Shown: piece by piece, positions 1-7,631 of the stretch | Layout of the letters: each line of letters starts with the position of its first letter | Numbering within the stretch: the first letter of the stretch is position 1 | Assembly: GCA_937960725.1 (NCBI GenBank) | Contig: CALGOY010000238.1 | Location: 1-11,552, forward strand | Direction of reading: 5' to 3' | Origin: an uncultured Bacillota bacterium | GTDB taxonomy: Bacteria > Bacillota > Clostridia > Caldicoprobacterales > UBA3941 | Length of the DNA: 11,552 bases | Position numbers and translations under genes: made by a program | Notes under the pieces: model-generated | Database searches by the model: none | Seen by the model: the letters and a program-made list of their open reading frames with translations, nothing else | Told to the model about the DNA's origin: nothing

Positions 1-27
1 CCTGACAAAGCTACAGAACCACCGTAT

Positions 28-876
28 TTAATTGAAGCAAGAATTACCGGTAAAATGGATAACGCCGCTTTTCTTATCTTCCAAATAGATTTCACCCTGG
101 GTGCCGAAGATTCTAAATCCAATGGGTGGCTTTTGTAGTTCATCGATTTCGCTGCAGTAGTTATACTGGCCTATTACCCCGCTTTTAAACAGAATTTGAA
201 CGTTGATGGACATATACGGGTTAAAGGGCTCCTGCTGAGGACGGCCTAAAGCATATACATGGTCTACTTCGCCGAAGATGTGGCGAAGGGCTGCTATATC
301 GTGGATGCCTGCATCTAGAAAAGTTCCTCCTCTATAATCGGGATATTGACGCCATTCGGTAGCGGCGAAGGTGTTTTTCGTCATCTCTGCTTCAAAGTCT
401 GTCATATTATTTTTTACAAAATACATGACTTGTCCAATTTTACCTTGATTGATAATATCTCTGATTATATTATTCTCTTCATTGTAGCGGTAGTTTTCGG
501 CTACCATAAATTGCACCGGATGTCTTTTATGAAGCTCTAAAAGCTCCTGGGCTCCTTCTAGGGTAGCGGCTAAGGGTTTTTCAGCTATTAAGTGTTTATT
601 GGCCCTAAGGACTGCTGCCGCCGCTTCAAAGTTTTCGGGAATTGGAACTAATACGACTACGGCGTCGATATCGTCTCTTTGGAGCATTTCGTTGTAATCA
701 TCGTAAACATTGTTTAAATCCAGGTTGATGCTGTTGGCGAAGTTTTCAGCGTCCTTTTTAGTTTTGTTGCAGAGGGCAACGATTTCATATTTATCTCCAA
801 GTTCCTGAATAGCCGGCCAGTGAAGCCGCTCCCATGCCATTCCAGTTCCAATAACCGCCAACCTTACCTTAGTCAT
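28..876 (-). CDS. Gfo/Idh/MocA family NAD(P)-dependent oxidoreductase, C-terminus apparently shortened
   Basis: Cytoplasmic dehydrogenase of the Gfo/Idh/MocA family; the substrate (usually a sugar, inositol or related polyol) cannot be told. The N-terminus is a Rossmann fold (RLAVIGTGMAWERLHWPAIQ), followed by the family signature EKPLAAT carrying the catalytic lysine, the AENYRYN segment, and DAGIHDIAALRHIFG with the conserved Asp/His. The frame gives 282 residues from the ATG at 876, against roughly 330-350 for the family; it stops soon after the GEIYLEDK strand, so the last strand and helix seem to be missing. In the next frame of the same strand an open stretch containing IKYGGSVALS runs to the window edge, so a one-base indel is possible. 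Start: the AGGAG at 890-886 lies 9 bases from the ATG at 876 and only 3 from the ATG at 882, so 876 is preferred. It is divergent from the aminopeptidase gene and transcribed alone. Confidence 0.88.
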   Translation of the reverse strand: MTKVRLAVIGTGMAWERLHWPAIQELGDKYEIVALCNKTKKDAENFANSINLDLNNVYDDYNEMLQRDDIDAVVVLVPIPENFEAAAAVLRANKHLIAEKPLAATLEGAQELLELHKRHPVQFMVAENYRYNEENNIIRDIINQGKIGQVMYFVKNNMTDFEAEMTKNTFAATEWRQYPDYRGGTFLDAGIHDIAALRHIFGEVDHVYALGRPQQEPFNPYMSINVQILFKSGVIGQYNYCSEIDELQKPPIGFRIFGTQGEIYLEDKKSGVIHFTGNSCFN

Positions 877-912
877 GCACATTTACTCCTTTCTAAATTC
901 AGAATTTCAAGG

Positions 913-941
913 ATTATATTAACCAAGCTGAATGTATTTAA
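913..941 (-). promoter_or_regulatory. possible promoter of the oxidoreductase gene
   Basis: On the minus strand a perfect TATAAT (918-913) lies about 25 bases ahead of the ribosome binding site. The hexamer 17 bases upstream (941-936) is TTAAAT, a weak match to TTGACA, so only the -10 element is convincing. Confidence 0.4.
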
Positions 942-981
942 TGCATGGGAGGGATTTGTAATGAAAAAAGATTTCTTTTAA

Positions 982-1010
982 AAGACTATAGCGATTTATT
1001 GTGGTATACT
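982..1010 (+). promoter_or_regulatory. promoter of the M29 aminopeptidase gene, extended -10 type
   Basis: TATACT at 1005-1010 is preceded by TGG (1002-1004), giving an extended -10 element (TGnTATACT). The -35 position 17 bases upstream (AAGACT, 982-987) is poor, as is common for extended -10 promoters. Transcription would begin near 1017, about 28 bases before the start codon. Confidence 0.55.
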
Positions 1011-1044
1011 TTAATTGATAAAAATTGTGAAAGAGGTGTTTTCT

Positions 1045-2274
1045 ATGAACGATAAATTACTGCGCAAATATGCTCAGCTAATTGTTAAAACTGGATTAAA
1101 TATTCAAAAAAACCAGACTCTCGTGGTTTCAACTCCGATTGAATGTGCCCATTTTGCTAGGATGGTTGCTGAAGCAGCCTATGACGAAGGGGCCAGGGAA
1201 GTGGTGATGAATTGGAACGACGAGCTTTCAAATAAAATCCGCTATTTAAAAGCGCCGGATGAGATTTTTGACGAGTTTCCCAACTGGAGAAAGGAATATT
1301 ATAATTTTTATGCCCAAAATGGTGCAGCTTTTTTAAGCATAGCTGCTTCTGACCCAGAGCTTTTGAAAGATGTCGACCCAGATCGGATATCTAGGGCAAG
1401 AAAGGCGAGCAATACCGCACTTATTGAATATTCGGAGAGGCTGATGAGCAATGAGAACGCTTGGTGCGTAGTGTCTGCTCCCACTGCTTCCTGGGCGAAA
1501 AAGGTTTTTCCTGGAGTAGATGAGGACGAGGCAGTTGAAAAGCTGTGGGATGCGATTTTAAAATCGGTTCGGGTAGATAAAGAAGACCCGGTTAAAGCAT
1601 GGGAGGAACATAAGGCTACTTTGAAGAAAAATATAGACTATCTCAATAAAATAGGCTTAAAACAGCTCCACATAAAAAATTCTCTAGGGACGGATCTAAG
1701 GGTAGAACTGCCGGAGGGCCATATATGGATGGGAGGGTCAGATTATACCACCGATGGGGTGGAGTTTGTGGCCAATATGCCTACGGAAGAAATATTTACC
1801 CTTCCTGCAAAAGAAGGAGTAAACGGCGTGGTATACAGCTCTATGCCCCTTAACTATAATGGGACGCTGATTGAAGATTTTTCCTTGACCTTTGAGAAGG
1901 GCCGGATCGTCGATTTTAAGGCCAAGAAGGGATACGAGACCCTTAAACGGCTTATTGAAACCGACGAAGGAGCCCATTATTTAGGGGAGATTGCCTTAGT
2001 GCCCTACGATTCGCCGATCTCCAATATGAATATATTATTTTACAATACCTTGTTTGATGAAAACGCCTCCTGTCATCTGGCCATAGGCAAGGCATATCCT
2101 GTGTGTCTAAAAGGCAGCGAGGCTATGAGTAAGGAGGAGCTGGAAGCTGCCGGTGTTAATGACTCACTAATTCATGTTGATTTTATGTTTGGAACATCGG
2201 ATCTGGAGATTAAAGGGCTGCTCCATAATGGAAAGACTATAGCAATATTTAAAGATGGTAATTTTGCCTTTTAA
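1045..2274 (+). CDS. ampS: M29 family metallo-aminopeptidase (AmpS/AmpT type)
   Basis: Removes N-terminal amino acids from peptides in the cytoplasm, using two divalent metal ions. At 409 residues it has the normal length for peptidase family M29. The expected metal ligands are visible in order: Glu248/Glu249 in NMPTEEIFT, Glu315 in LGEIALVPY, His344 in DENASCHLAIGKAYP, and His377 and Asp379 in LIHVDFMFGTSD. Their spacing matches what is known for Thermus AmpT and staphylococcal AmpS. Start: AAGAGGTG at 1031-1038 sits 6 bases ahead of the ATG at 1045; an in-frame TTG at 1015 lies at the transcription start and would only add a non-conserved leader. The GTPase gene follows after 45 bases with no terminator between, so the two are probably co-transcribed. 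The substrate cannot be told; the role is likely general peptide turnover. Confidence 0.93.
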   Translation: MNDKLLRKYAQLIVKTGLNIQKNQTLVVSTPIECAHFARMVAEAAYDEGAREVVMNWNDELSNKIRYLKAPDEIFDEFPNWRKEYYNFYAQNGAAFLSIAASDPELLKDVDPDRISRARKASNTALIEYSERLMSNENAWCVVSAPTASWAKKVFPGVDEDEAVEKLWDAILKSVRVDKEDPVKAWEEHKATLKKNIDYLNKIGLKQLHIKNSLGTDLRVELPEGHIWMGGSDYTTDGVEFVANMPTEEIFTLPAKEGVNGVVYSSMPLNYNGTLIEDFSLTFEKGRIVDFKAKKGYETLKRLIETDEGAHYLGEIALVPYDSPISNMNILFYNTLFDENASCHLAIGKAYPVCLKGSEAMSKEELEAAGVNDSLIHVDFMFGTSDLEIKGLLHNGKTIAIFKDGNFAF

Positions 2275-2319
2275 ATAAGAGGGCGGGAAGCTTCTTTATA
2301 ACGTCGAGAGGAGAGTAGG

Positions 2320-3843
2320 ATGAGGAAGACAATAGGGGTTTTTGCCCATGTAGATGCGGGCAAGACTACGTTCTCTGAACGGTTGCTATACCATACGGGA
2401 AGTATTCGAAGCCTTGGGAGGGTGGACCATAAAACCTCCTATATGGATACAGATGAGATTGAGCAAGACAGGGGCATTACCATATTTGCAGATCAAGCAG
2501 TATTTAAATTTAAAGGGGATACCTACTATCTTATAGATACCCCAGGGCATGCGGACTTTTCGGCGGAGGCAGAGCGCTCTATTCAGGCGCTGGATTATGC
2601 CATACTATTGGTTAGCGGCAGCTCTGGGGTTGAAGCCCATACCAGGACCCTTTTTCGCCTTTTAAAATCCTACCGAATTCCGATTTTTATCTTTATCAAC
2701 AAAGCTGATATGGACAGCTTTAATCTAGAAAGGGTATTGAATGACATAAAGAATAAGCTTAGCGAGGATATTTTGTATCTAAACTCCATGGATGATATTT
2801 TAGAAATGGATACGAAAGTAGCAGAGTTTGCCGCGGAGCGGGATGAAAAATTTCTGGAAGCCTATTTGGAAGGAAATTATACAGCAGACACCCTCAGGTG
2901 CACCCTGGTTAGCTTAATAAAAAAGCAGGAATGTTTTCCCGTTATGGGCGGTTCGGCTTTGAAGGGAGTAGGAATCGACTCTTTTCTAGAGCTGTTTGCC
3001 TATCTTTCGCCGACAAATTATGGGGCGGCGGAAGATAGGCCCTTTACAGGAAGGGTATATAAGATTAGGCATGATGAAAATGGCAACAAGCTGACCTTTA
3101 TAAAGGCTTTATCCGGGAAACTGCAGGTTAAAGATGACTTTATGTTTGAAATGGATGGGGAAAGCTTTAGTGAAAAGATAAACGAGATCCGCATTTACAA
3201 TAGCAAGAAATATGAGGTCAGGAGCCAGGTTTCTGCAGGAGAGGTCTTTGCAGTAACTGGTTTAAAAAGCCCTGGCTGTGGGATGGATTTAGCAGAGGGG
3301 AAGATAAATCGAATATCGAGGGCCAGCTATTATTTGACACCAGCTCTCCAATCCAGGGTAAATATATTGGATGAAACGGATACAAACACCTGCCTGGAGA
3401 AGCTTCGCCTATTGGAGGCGGAGGATCCGATGCTGTCGGTTTCCTTTCAGGAGGAGACGGGGGATATACTGGTAAGCGTGATGGGAAAGATACAGCTGGA
3501 AGTGCTGGAGCAGTTAATCAGTAAAAGGTTTGGCATATCGCTTGCTTTTGAGAAGCCCCAGGTCCAGTATCGGGAAACTATTGAAGAGCCGGTGGTTGGA
3601 TACGGGCATTTTGAACCCCTTAGGCATTATGCAGAGGTTCAATTGAGGTTGGAGCCGAATCCCAGAGGGGCTGGGATTACGTTTGCCAGCGAGTGGCATG
3701 TGGATAATTTGGCGGCAAATTTTCAGCACCTTATCGAAAACCATGTTTTTGAGAAAAAACATAAAGGGGTACTAACATCTAAGGGTACTTCCTTCGTTGT
3801 GCCCTGGTATGAAGCGGAGAAGTACATGCATACCTTAAAGTAG
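2320..3843 (+). CDS. EF-G/Tet(M)-like translational GTPase, truncated in domain IV
   Basis: Member of the ribosomal-protection (Tet(M)/Tet(W)/TetB(P)-like) branch of EF-G GTPases, which act on the ribosome. The G domain is intact: G1 AHVDAGKTT (9-17), G2 DRGITI with Thr54, G3 DTPGH (73-77, catalytic His77), G4 NKAD (127-130) and G5 GSAL. Domain II and domain III (ETGDILVSVMGKIQLEVL) follow, then the start of domain IV (QVQYRETIEEPVVGYGHFEP, LRHYAEVQLRLEPNPRGAGI). After KGVLTS (to residue 487) the likeness ends abruptly: a 20-residue tail leads to the stop. Intact relatives have about 640 or more residues; this one has 507, so the rest of domain IV and all of domain V are missing. Those parts contact the decoding site in Tet(M), so it probably gives no tetracycline protection. 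Start: AGGAG at 2309-2313, 6 bases before the ATG. It may be a decaying gene or a specialised paralogue. Confidence 0.85.
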   Translation: MRKTIGVFAHVDAGKTTFSERLLYHTGSIRSLGRVDHKTSYMDTDEIEQDRGITIFADQAVFKFKGDTYYLIDTPGHADFSAEAERSIQALDYAILLVSGSSGVEAHTRTLFRLLKSYRIPIFIFINKADMDSFNLERVLNDIKNKLSEDILYLNSMDDILEMDTKVAEFAAERDEKFLEAYLEGNYTADTLRCTLVSLIKKQECFPVMGGSALKGVGIDSFLELFAYLSPTNYGAAEDRPFTGRVYKIRHDENGNKLTFIKALSGKLQVKDDFMFEMDGESFSEKINEIRIYNSKKYEVRSQVSAGEVFAVTGLKSPGCGMDLAEGKINRISRASYYLTPALQSRVNILDETDTNTCLEKLRLLEAEDPMLSVSFQEETGDILVSVMGKIQLEVLEQLISKRFGISLAFEKPQVQYRETIEEPVVGYGHFEPLRHYAEVQLRLEPNPRGAGITFASEWHVDNLAANFQHLIENHVFEKKHKGVLTSKGTSFVVPWYEAEKYMHTLK

Positions 3844-3871
3844 GGGCAAATATAATTTACCGCTTAAACTT

Positions 3872-3893
3872 GATATATAAAGGATATATAAAG
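3872..3893 (+). repeat. perfect tandem duplication of an 11-bp unit before the small membrane gene
   Basis: GATATATAAAG occurs twice without a gap (3872-3882 and 3883-3893), directly ahead of and partly overlapping the ribosome binding site of the 53-residue frame. It most likely arose by replication slippage. Confidence 0.85.
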
Positions 3894-3904
3894 GAGGGAA
3901 TCAA

Positions 3905-4066
3905 ATGGGGGCAGATAAAGCGAGATTATGGATATTTTGGCTTTCGATGATTGCTCTTATTGTGTCATTTCTAATAAGAAACACTATAGAAAAAACCCAA
4001 TTAAAATCGACCTATCTTGACAATGGAATTTACATGGGTTACAATAAGAAAAGGTTGAATTTTTAG
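3905..4066 (+). CDS. small single-pass membrane protein, 53 residues, unknown function
   Basis: A short frame, MGADKARLWIFWLSMIALIV and on, ending ...NKKRLNF. It has an excellent ribosome binding site, AAGGAGGG at 3891-3898, 6 bases before the ATG. Residues 8-24 form one hydrophobic segment (LWIFWLSMIALIVSFLI) flanked by Lys/Arg on both sides, followed by a polar tail of about 29 residues rich in Lys, Asn and Tyr. No family is recognised. It lies 61 bases after the GTPase gene, possibly on the same transcript, and the ileS promoter (4017-4045) is embedded in its last third. The strong ribosome binding site and clean membrane segment argue for translation; the short length and promoter overlap argue for caution. 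Confidence 0.55.
   Translation: MGADKARLWIFWLSMIALIVSFLIRNTIEKTQLKSTYLDNGIYMGYNKKRLNF
4017..4045 (+). promoter_or_regulatory. promoter of the ileS T-box transcript
   Basis: A consensus -35 TTGACA (4017-4022), a 17-base spacer and a near-consensus -10 TACAAT (4040-4045). Transcription would begin near 4052, about 35 bases before the T-box stem I. It lies inside the small membrane-peptide frame. Confidence 0.8.
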
Positions 4067-4087
4067 AGAATATAATAGGCTTTTGTA

Positions 4088-4350
4088 AAAGGCGATGACA
4101 GGGAGAGTAGTTTGGGTTTTTGTATCCAGAGAGGCAATCAGATGGTGGGAGATTGCTATACAAAGCCCTTACGAAGATCACCCTGGAGCCGGCGCCTGAA
4201 AGCAGCATTTGAGTACTGTAAGTAGGGTAGCCCGCGGGAATGCGTTACTTCTAATGAGCGATAAGAAATATAACTTTCCGTTATATTTCTTATAATATGG
4301 GTGGTACCGCGGCACAGTCGTCCCTAAGTCTTTGGCTTAGGGATTTTTTG
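4088..4350 (+). promoter_or_regulatory. isoleucine T-box riboswitch (leader of ileS)
   Basis: Binds uncharged tRNA-Ile and lets transcription continue into ileS when charging falls. Stem I base: AGGCG (4090-4094) pairs with CGCCT (4193-4197), and CAGGG (4099-4103) with CCCTG (4181-4185). The specifier loop carries AGAGTAG on its 5' side and GAAG-ATC-A on its 3' side; the specifier is ATC (4177-4179), an isoleucine codon. Upper stem I ends in a GCAATC/GATTGC hairpin around the distal loop. Stem III is a perfect 14-bp hairpin (4261-4274 with 4280-4293). The T-box itself, TGGGTGGTACCGCGG (4298-4312), has the UGGU bulge that pairs with the tRNA 3' end ACCA, as expected for discriminator A of tRNA-Ile. 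The terminator follows at 4321-4349. Confidence 0.96.
4321..4349 (+). terminator. T-box-controlled intrinsic terminator
   Basis: TCCCTAAG (4321-4328) pairs with CTTAGGGA (4336-4343) around a 7-base loop, followed by six T. The CCC in its 5' arm can instead pair with the GGG of the T-box sequence to build the antiterminator. Confidence 0.93.
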
Positions 4351-4428
4351 ATATACGAGTATAAGGGTTAAGATGCGGTTAAAACTGGATATAAGCTGTA
4401 AATACCAATAGAAAGGAAGGGATTGTTA

Positions 4429-7400
4429 GTGGCAGAGTTCAAATCGCTATTAGATCTTCCAGTGGGCGAAAGTGAGAAGAGAATTGCTCAATACTGGAAT
4501 GAAATAGATCTCTTGCATAAATGTATAGATACAAGAGAAGGGAAAAAGCCTTTTATATTCTATGAAGGTCCGCCTACGGCAAACGGTACGCCAGGTATTC
4601 ACCACGTTATGGCCCGGACTCTCAAGGATACCGTGTGCCGCTATAAGACTATGCGGGGCTATCAGGTTAAGAGGAAGGCCGGCTGGGATACCCATGGGCT
4701 GCCGGTAGAAATCGAGGTAGAGAAGGAATTAGGGCTAAATAATAAACAGGAGATTGAGGAGTACGGTATCGATAAATTTAACCAAAAATGTAGGGAGTCG
4801 GTATTTAAGTACGAAAAGCAATGGCGAGAAATGACTGAGAGGATGGCTTATCTCATAGACTTAGACAACCCCTATATTACCCTTGATAACGACTATATAG
4901 AGACCGAATGGTGGATTTTAGATAAGCTATTTAAAGAGGGCTATCTATATGAAGGCCATAAGATATTGCCCTATTGTCCCCGCTGTGGTACTGGTCTGGC
5001 CTCCCATGAGGTAGCTCAAGGCTATAAGGAGGTAAAGACTAACACCGTCTACGTTAAGTTTAAGAAGAAAGATGCGGATGAATATTTCCTCGTTTGGACA
5101 ACCACTCCTTGGACGCTAGCTTCCAACGTGGCCTTGACCGTCAATCCTGAGGAGACTTATATAAAGGTTCGCTATAGCAACGGTGAAATATATTATATAG
5201 AGAAGAGCCTGGCATCCGAAGTCTTGGAGGAGGATTTTGAGGTCCTCGAAGAGATAAAAGGAAAGGATTTAGAATACGTTGAATATGAGCAGCTTATGCC
5301 TTTTGTGGAGGTACCTGAGGACAAAAAGGCTTTCTTCGTAACGGTAGCCGATTATGTAACTACAGATGCTGGTACAGGAATCGTTCATACCGCTCCTGCA
5401 TTCGGTGAGGACGACTATAACACTGGAAGAAAATATGATCTGCCGGTGCTACAGCCCGTCGACGAAGAAGGAAAATATACTACAACTCCATGGAAGGGCA
5501 TGTTCGTAATGGATGCCGATGTGGATATTATAAAATGGCTGGCAGAGACCGGAAAGCTATTTAGAAAGCAAAGAATAGCGCACAACTATCCTCACTGCTG
5601 GAGATGCGATACTCCGCTCATTTACTATGCAAAGCCCAGCTGGTATATTGAGATGACCCGGGTTAAGGATAAGCTCATCGAAAATAACAACGGTGTAAAT
5701 TGGTATCCGGACTTTGTAGGGGAGAAGAGGTTTGGAAACTGGCTGGAGAACCTAAACGACTGGGCCCTATCCCGAAGCAGATACTGGGGTACTCCTCTGA
5801 ACATCTGGAAATGCGAGTGCGGCCATTGTGAGAGCATCGGTTCCCGCAAAGAGCTTGTGGAGCGGGCGATTGAGGACATCGATGAAAGTATAGAGCTCCA
5901 TAGGCCCTATGTGGACGAGGTTCATATAGAATGCAGCGAATGTGGTGGCACCATGAGCCGGGTTAAGGATGTTATTGACTGCTGGTTCGATAGCGGTGCT
6001 ATGCCCTTTGCACAGCTGCACTACCCCTTTGAGAACAAGGATAAGTTTGAAGAGATGTTCCCAGCAGATTTTATCTGCGAAGGTATCGATCAGACTCGGG
6101 GATGGTTTTACTCCCTAATAGCTATTTCTACCCTGATTACGGGTAAAGCCCCATATAAAAACGTGCTGGTAAACGATTTGATCCTGGATAAGGAAGGCAA
6201 GAAGATGTCCAAATCCAGGGGGAATACTGTAGATCCCTTCGAGCTCTTCGATAAATATGGAGCAGATGCTTTAAGATGGTATCTACTGTATGTATCCCCT
6301 CCCTGGGTGCCCACTAGGTTCGATGTAGATGGGGTCAAGGAAGTGCTGAGCAAGTTCTTCGGCACGCTGCGGAATGTATATAACTTCTTCGTTTTGTATG
6401 CCAATACCGATGGGGTAGACCCCAGAGAGTTTTTCGTGGATTATAAAGATAGGACAGAGCTTGATAAATGGATACTGTCTAAATACAACAGCCTGAAGAA
6501 AGATGTAGTGGAGGATATGGATAACTATGACCTCACTAGGGCTGTAAGAAGGATCCAGAACTTTGTCAATGAGGATCTGTCCAACTGGTATATCCGCCGC
6601 TCAAGGAGACGCTTCTGGGCTTCTGAACTGGATGATGATAAGAAGGCGGTTTACAACACCACCTACGAGATATTAGTAGGAATCTCACAGATGATAGCGC
6701 CTTTTGCTCCTTATCTATCAGAGGAGATTTATAGAAATTTGACTGGAGAGACTTCTGTCCATCTGAGCTATTATCCTGAAGCCAATGTGGAGCTAATTGA
6801 TAAAGAAGCAGAAGAGCGGATGGATTTGGTAAGGGACTTAGTAACTCTAGGTAGGGCTTCAAGGGAGTCAGCTAAAATTAAGGTTAGACAACCTCTGCAA
6901 AGGATTTTGGTGGATGGCAAGCATAGGGAATTGATTGAAGATCTGGTGCCGCTAATTAAAGAAGAATTAAACGTAAAGGAAGTAGTATTCGCAGACCACC
7001 TGGATGAGTATATGGACTATGCCCTCAAGCCTAACTTCAGGGTATTAGGGCCAATTTTAGGACCTAAAATGAAGACCTTCCAGAAGGTTTTGGCAGGGCT
7101 TAATGCTTCTGAGGTCGCACCAAAGATTGAGGCAGGAGAATCTGTAACCATAGATCTAGATGGGGAAGATTTTGAAATAAACAGCGAAAACGTCCTCGTT
7201 ACGGCCAATGCTAAAGAAGGCTACAATATAATGATGGAGAACAACTTGTTTGTTATATTAGATACGACTCTCACCCAGGAGTTGATCGACGAGGGACTTG
7301 CCAGAGAGTTTGTATCTAAGGTACAGCAGATGAGGAAGAACTATGATTTTGAAGTAACAGACAACATTAAGATAATGTACGATGGCGATGAGGATGTCTT

Positions 7401-7536
7401 CAAGGCGGTAGAAAATTATAAGCAGTATATTATGAATGAGACGCTGGCTGTAAGCATTGAAAGGGTTTCAGATACTTCATTTGATAGATTTGATCTCAAT
7501 GGCCATGAAACAGGCATTGAGGTTGAAAGAGTGTGA
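4429..7536 (+). CDS. ileS: isoleucyl-tRNA synthetase, type 2 (IleRS2), with altered HIGH motif GIHH
   Basis: Charges tRNA-Ile with isoleucine in the cytoplasm; class I synthetase, 1035 residues. The Rossmann signature normally HxGH reads G56-I-H-H59 (in PPTANGTPGIHHVMART); the second signature K592MSKS596 is normal. The CP1 editing domain is complete: TTTPWT (224-229) and GTGIVHTAPAFGEDD (315-329) with its conserved aspartates. Cysteines C462, C464, C467, C502 and C505 form a likely zinc site in the insertion before DCWFDSG. Type 2 (eukaryote-like, mupirocin-tolerant) is suggested by the LPYCPRCGTGLASHEVAQGY segment and by a C-terminus without the cysteine-rich zinc domain of type 1. Start: AAGGAAGG (4413-4420) is 8 bases before the GTG at 4429; the TTG at 4423 is too close. 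Controlled by the T-box upstream; queT follows, probably on the same transcript. Confidence 0.97.
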   Translation: MAEFKSLLDLPVGESEKRIAQYWNEIDLLHKCIDTREGKKPFIFYEGPPTANGTPGIHHVMARTLKDTVCRYKTMRGYQVKRKAGWDTHGLPVEIEVEKELGLNNKQEIEEYGIDKFNQKCRESVFKYEKQWREMTERMAYLIDLDNPYITLDNDYIETEWWILDKLFKEGYLYEGHKILPYCPRCGTGLASHEVAQGYKEVKTNTVYVKFKKKDADEYFLVWTTTPWTLASNVALTVNPEETYIKVRYSNGEIYYIEKSLASEVLEEDFEVLEEIKGKDLEYVEYEQLMPFVEVPEDKKAFFVTVADYVTTDAGTGIVHTAPAFGEDDYNTGRKYDLPVLQPVDEEGKYTTTPWKGMFVMDADVDIIKWLAETGKLFRKQRIAHNYPHCWRCDTPLIYYAKPSWYIEMTRVKDKLIENNNGVNWYPDFVGEKRFGNWLENLNDWALSRSRYWGTPLNIWKCECGHCESIGSRKELVERAIEDIDESIELHRPYVDEVHIECSECGGTMSRVKDVIDCWFDSGAMPFAQLHYPFENKDKFEEMFPADFICEGIDQTRGWFYSLIAISTLITGKAPYKNVLVNDLILDKEGKKMSKSRGNTVDPFELFDKYGADALRWYLLYVSPPWVPTRFDVDGVKEVLSKFFGTLRNVYNFFVLYANTDGVDPREFFVDYKDRTELDKWILSKYNSLKKDVVEDMDNYDLTRAVRRIQNFVNEDLSNWYIRRSRRRFWASELDDDKKAVYNTTYEILVGISQMIAPFAPYLSEEIYRNLTGETSVHLSYYPEANVELIDKEAEERMDLVRDLVTLGRASRESAKIKVRQPLQRILVDGKHRELIEDLVPLIKEELNVKEVVFADHLDEYMDYALKPNFRVLGPILGPKMKTFQKVLAGLNASEVAPKIEAGESVTIDLDGEDFEINSENVLVTANAKEGYNIMMENNLFVILDTTLTQELIDEGLAREFVSKVQQMRKNYDFEVTDNIKIMYDGDEDVFKAVENYKQYIMNETLAVSIERVSDTSFDRFDLNGHETGIEVERV

Positions 7537-7546
7537 CAATTGAATA

Positions 7547-7587
7547 AGACAGTTCGAAACCATCCTGTCTATAAACAAAACTACGGA
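7547..7587 (+). promoter_or_regulatory. preQ1-I riboswitch aptamer upstream of queT
   Basis: Senses the queuosine precursor preQ1. P1 is AGACAG (7547-7552) with CTGTCT (7565-7570). The 12-base loop begins TTC and ends in C7564 directly before the P1 3' strand, where the preQ1-pairing cytosine lies in the Bacillus and Thermoanaerobacter aptamers. The A-rich tail (7571-7583, containing ACAAAACTA) resembles the known aptamers. The P2 pseudoknot pairing is less certain; TTCG (7553-7556) with CGGA (7584-7587) is one option. The adjacent queT and the terminator between them support the call. It begins 11 bases after the ileS stop. Confidence 0.82.
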
Positions 7588-7590
7588 CCC

Positions 7591-7625
7591 AAGATCCCCA
7601 GGGGATTGTGTCCTTTGGGGATCTT
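7591..7625 (+). other. 15-bp hairpin in the queT leader between aptamer and terminator
   Basis: AAGATCCCCA (7591-7600) pairs perfectly with TGGGGATCTT (7616-7625), and the stem continues through GGGGA/TCCTT (with two G-T pairs) to a TTGTG loop. No T-run follows, so it is not itself a terminator. It probably bridges the aptamer and the terminator arm when the antiterminator forms around it. Confidence 0.75.
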
Positions 7626-7631
7626 AAATTT

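Noticed and set aside
346..540. Plus-strand reading frame opposite the oxidoreductase
   Set aside because: It has no ribosome binding site and no recognisable protein; it is an antisense shadow of a well-supported gene.
2320..3843. Functional tetracycline-resistance gene
   Set aside because: Domain V and most of domain IV, needed by ribosomal protection proteins to displace the drug, are absent.
3851..3856. TATAAT as a promoter for the small membrane gene
   Set aside because: No usable -35 hexamer or TG extension lies upstream, and such matches are common in A+T-rich DNA.
4423..4428. TTG start for ileS
   Set aside because: It is only 2 bases from the ribosome binding site; the GTG at 4429 has an 8-base gap.
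7591..7625. Independent terminator of ileS
   Set aside because: The stem is strong but is followed by AAATTTAAA with no T-run; the real terminator is at 7632-7655.
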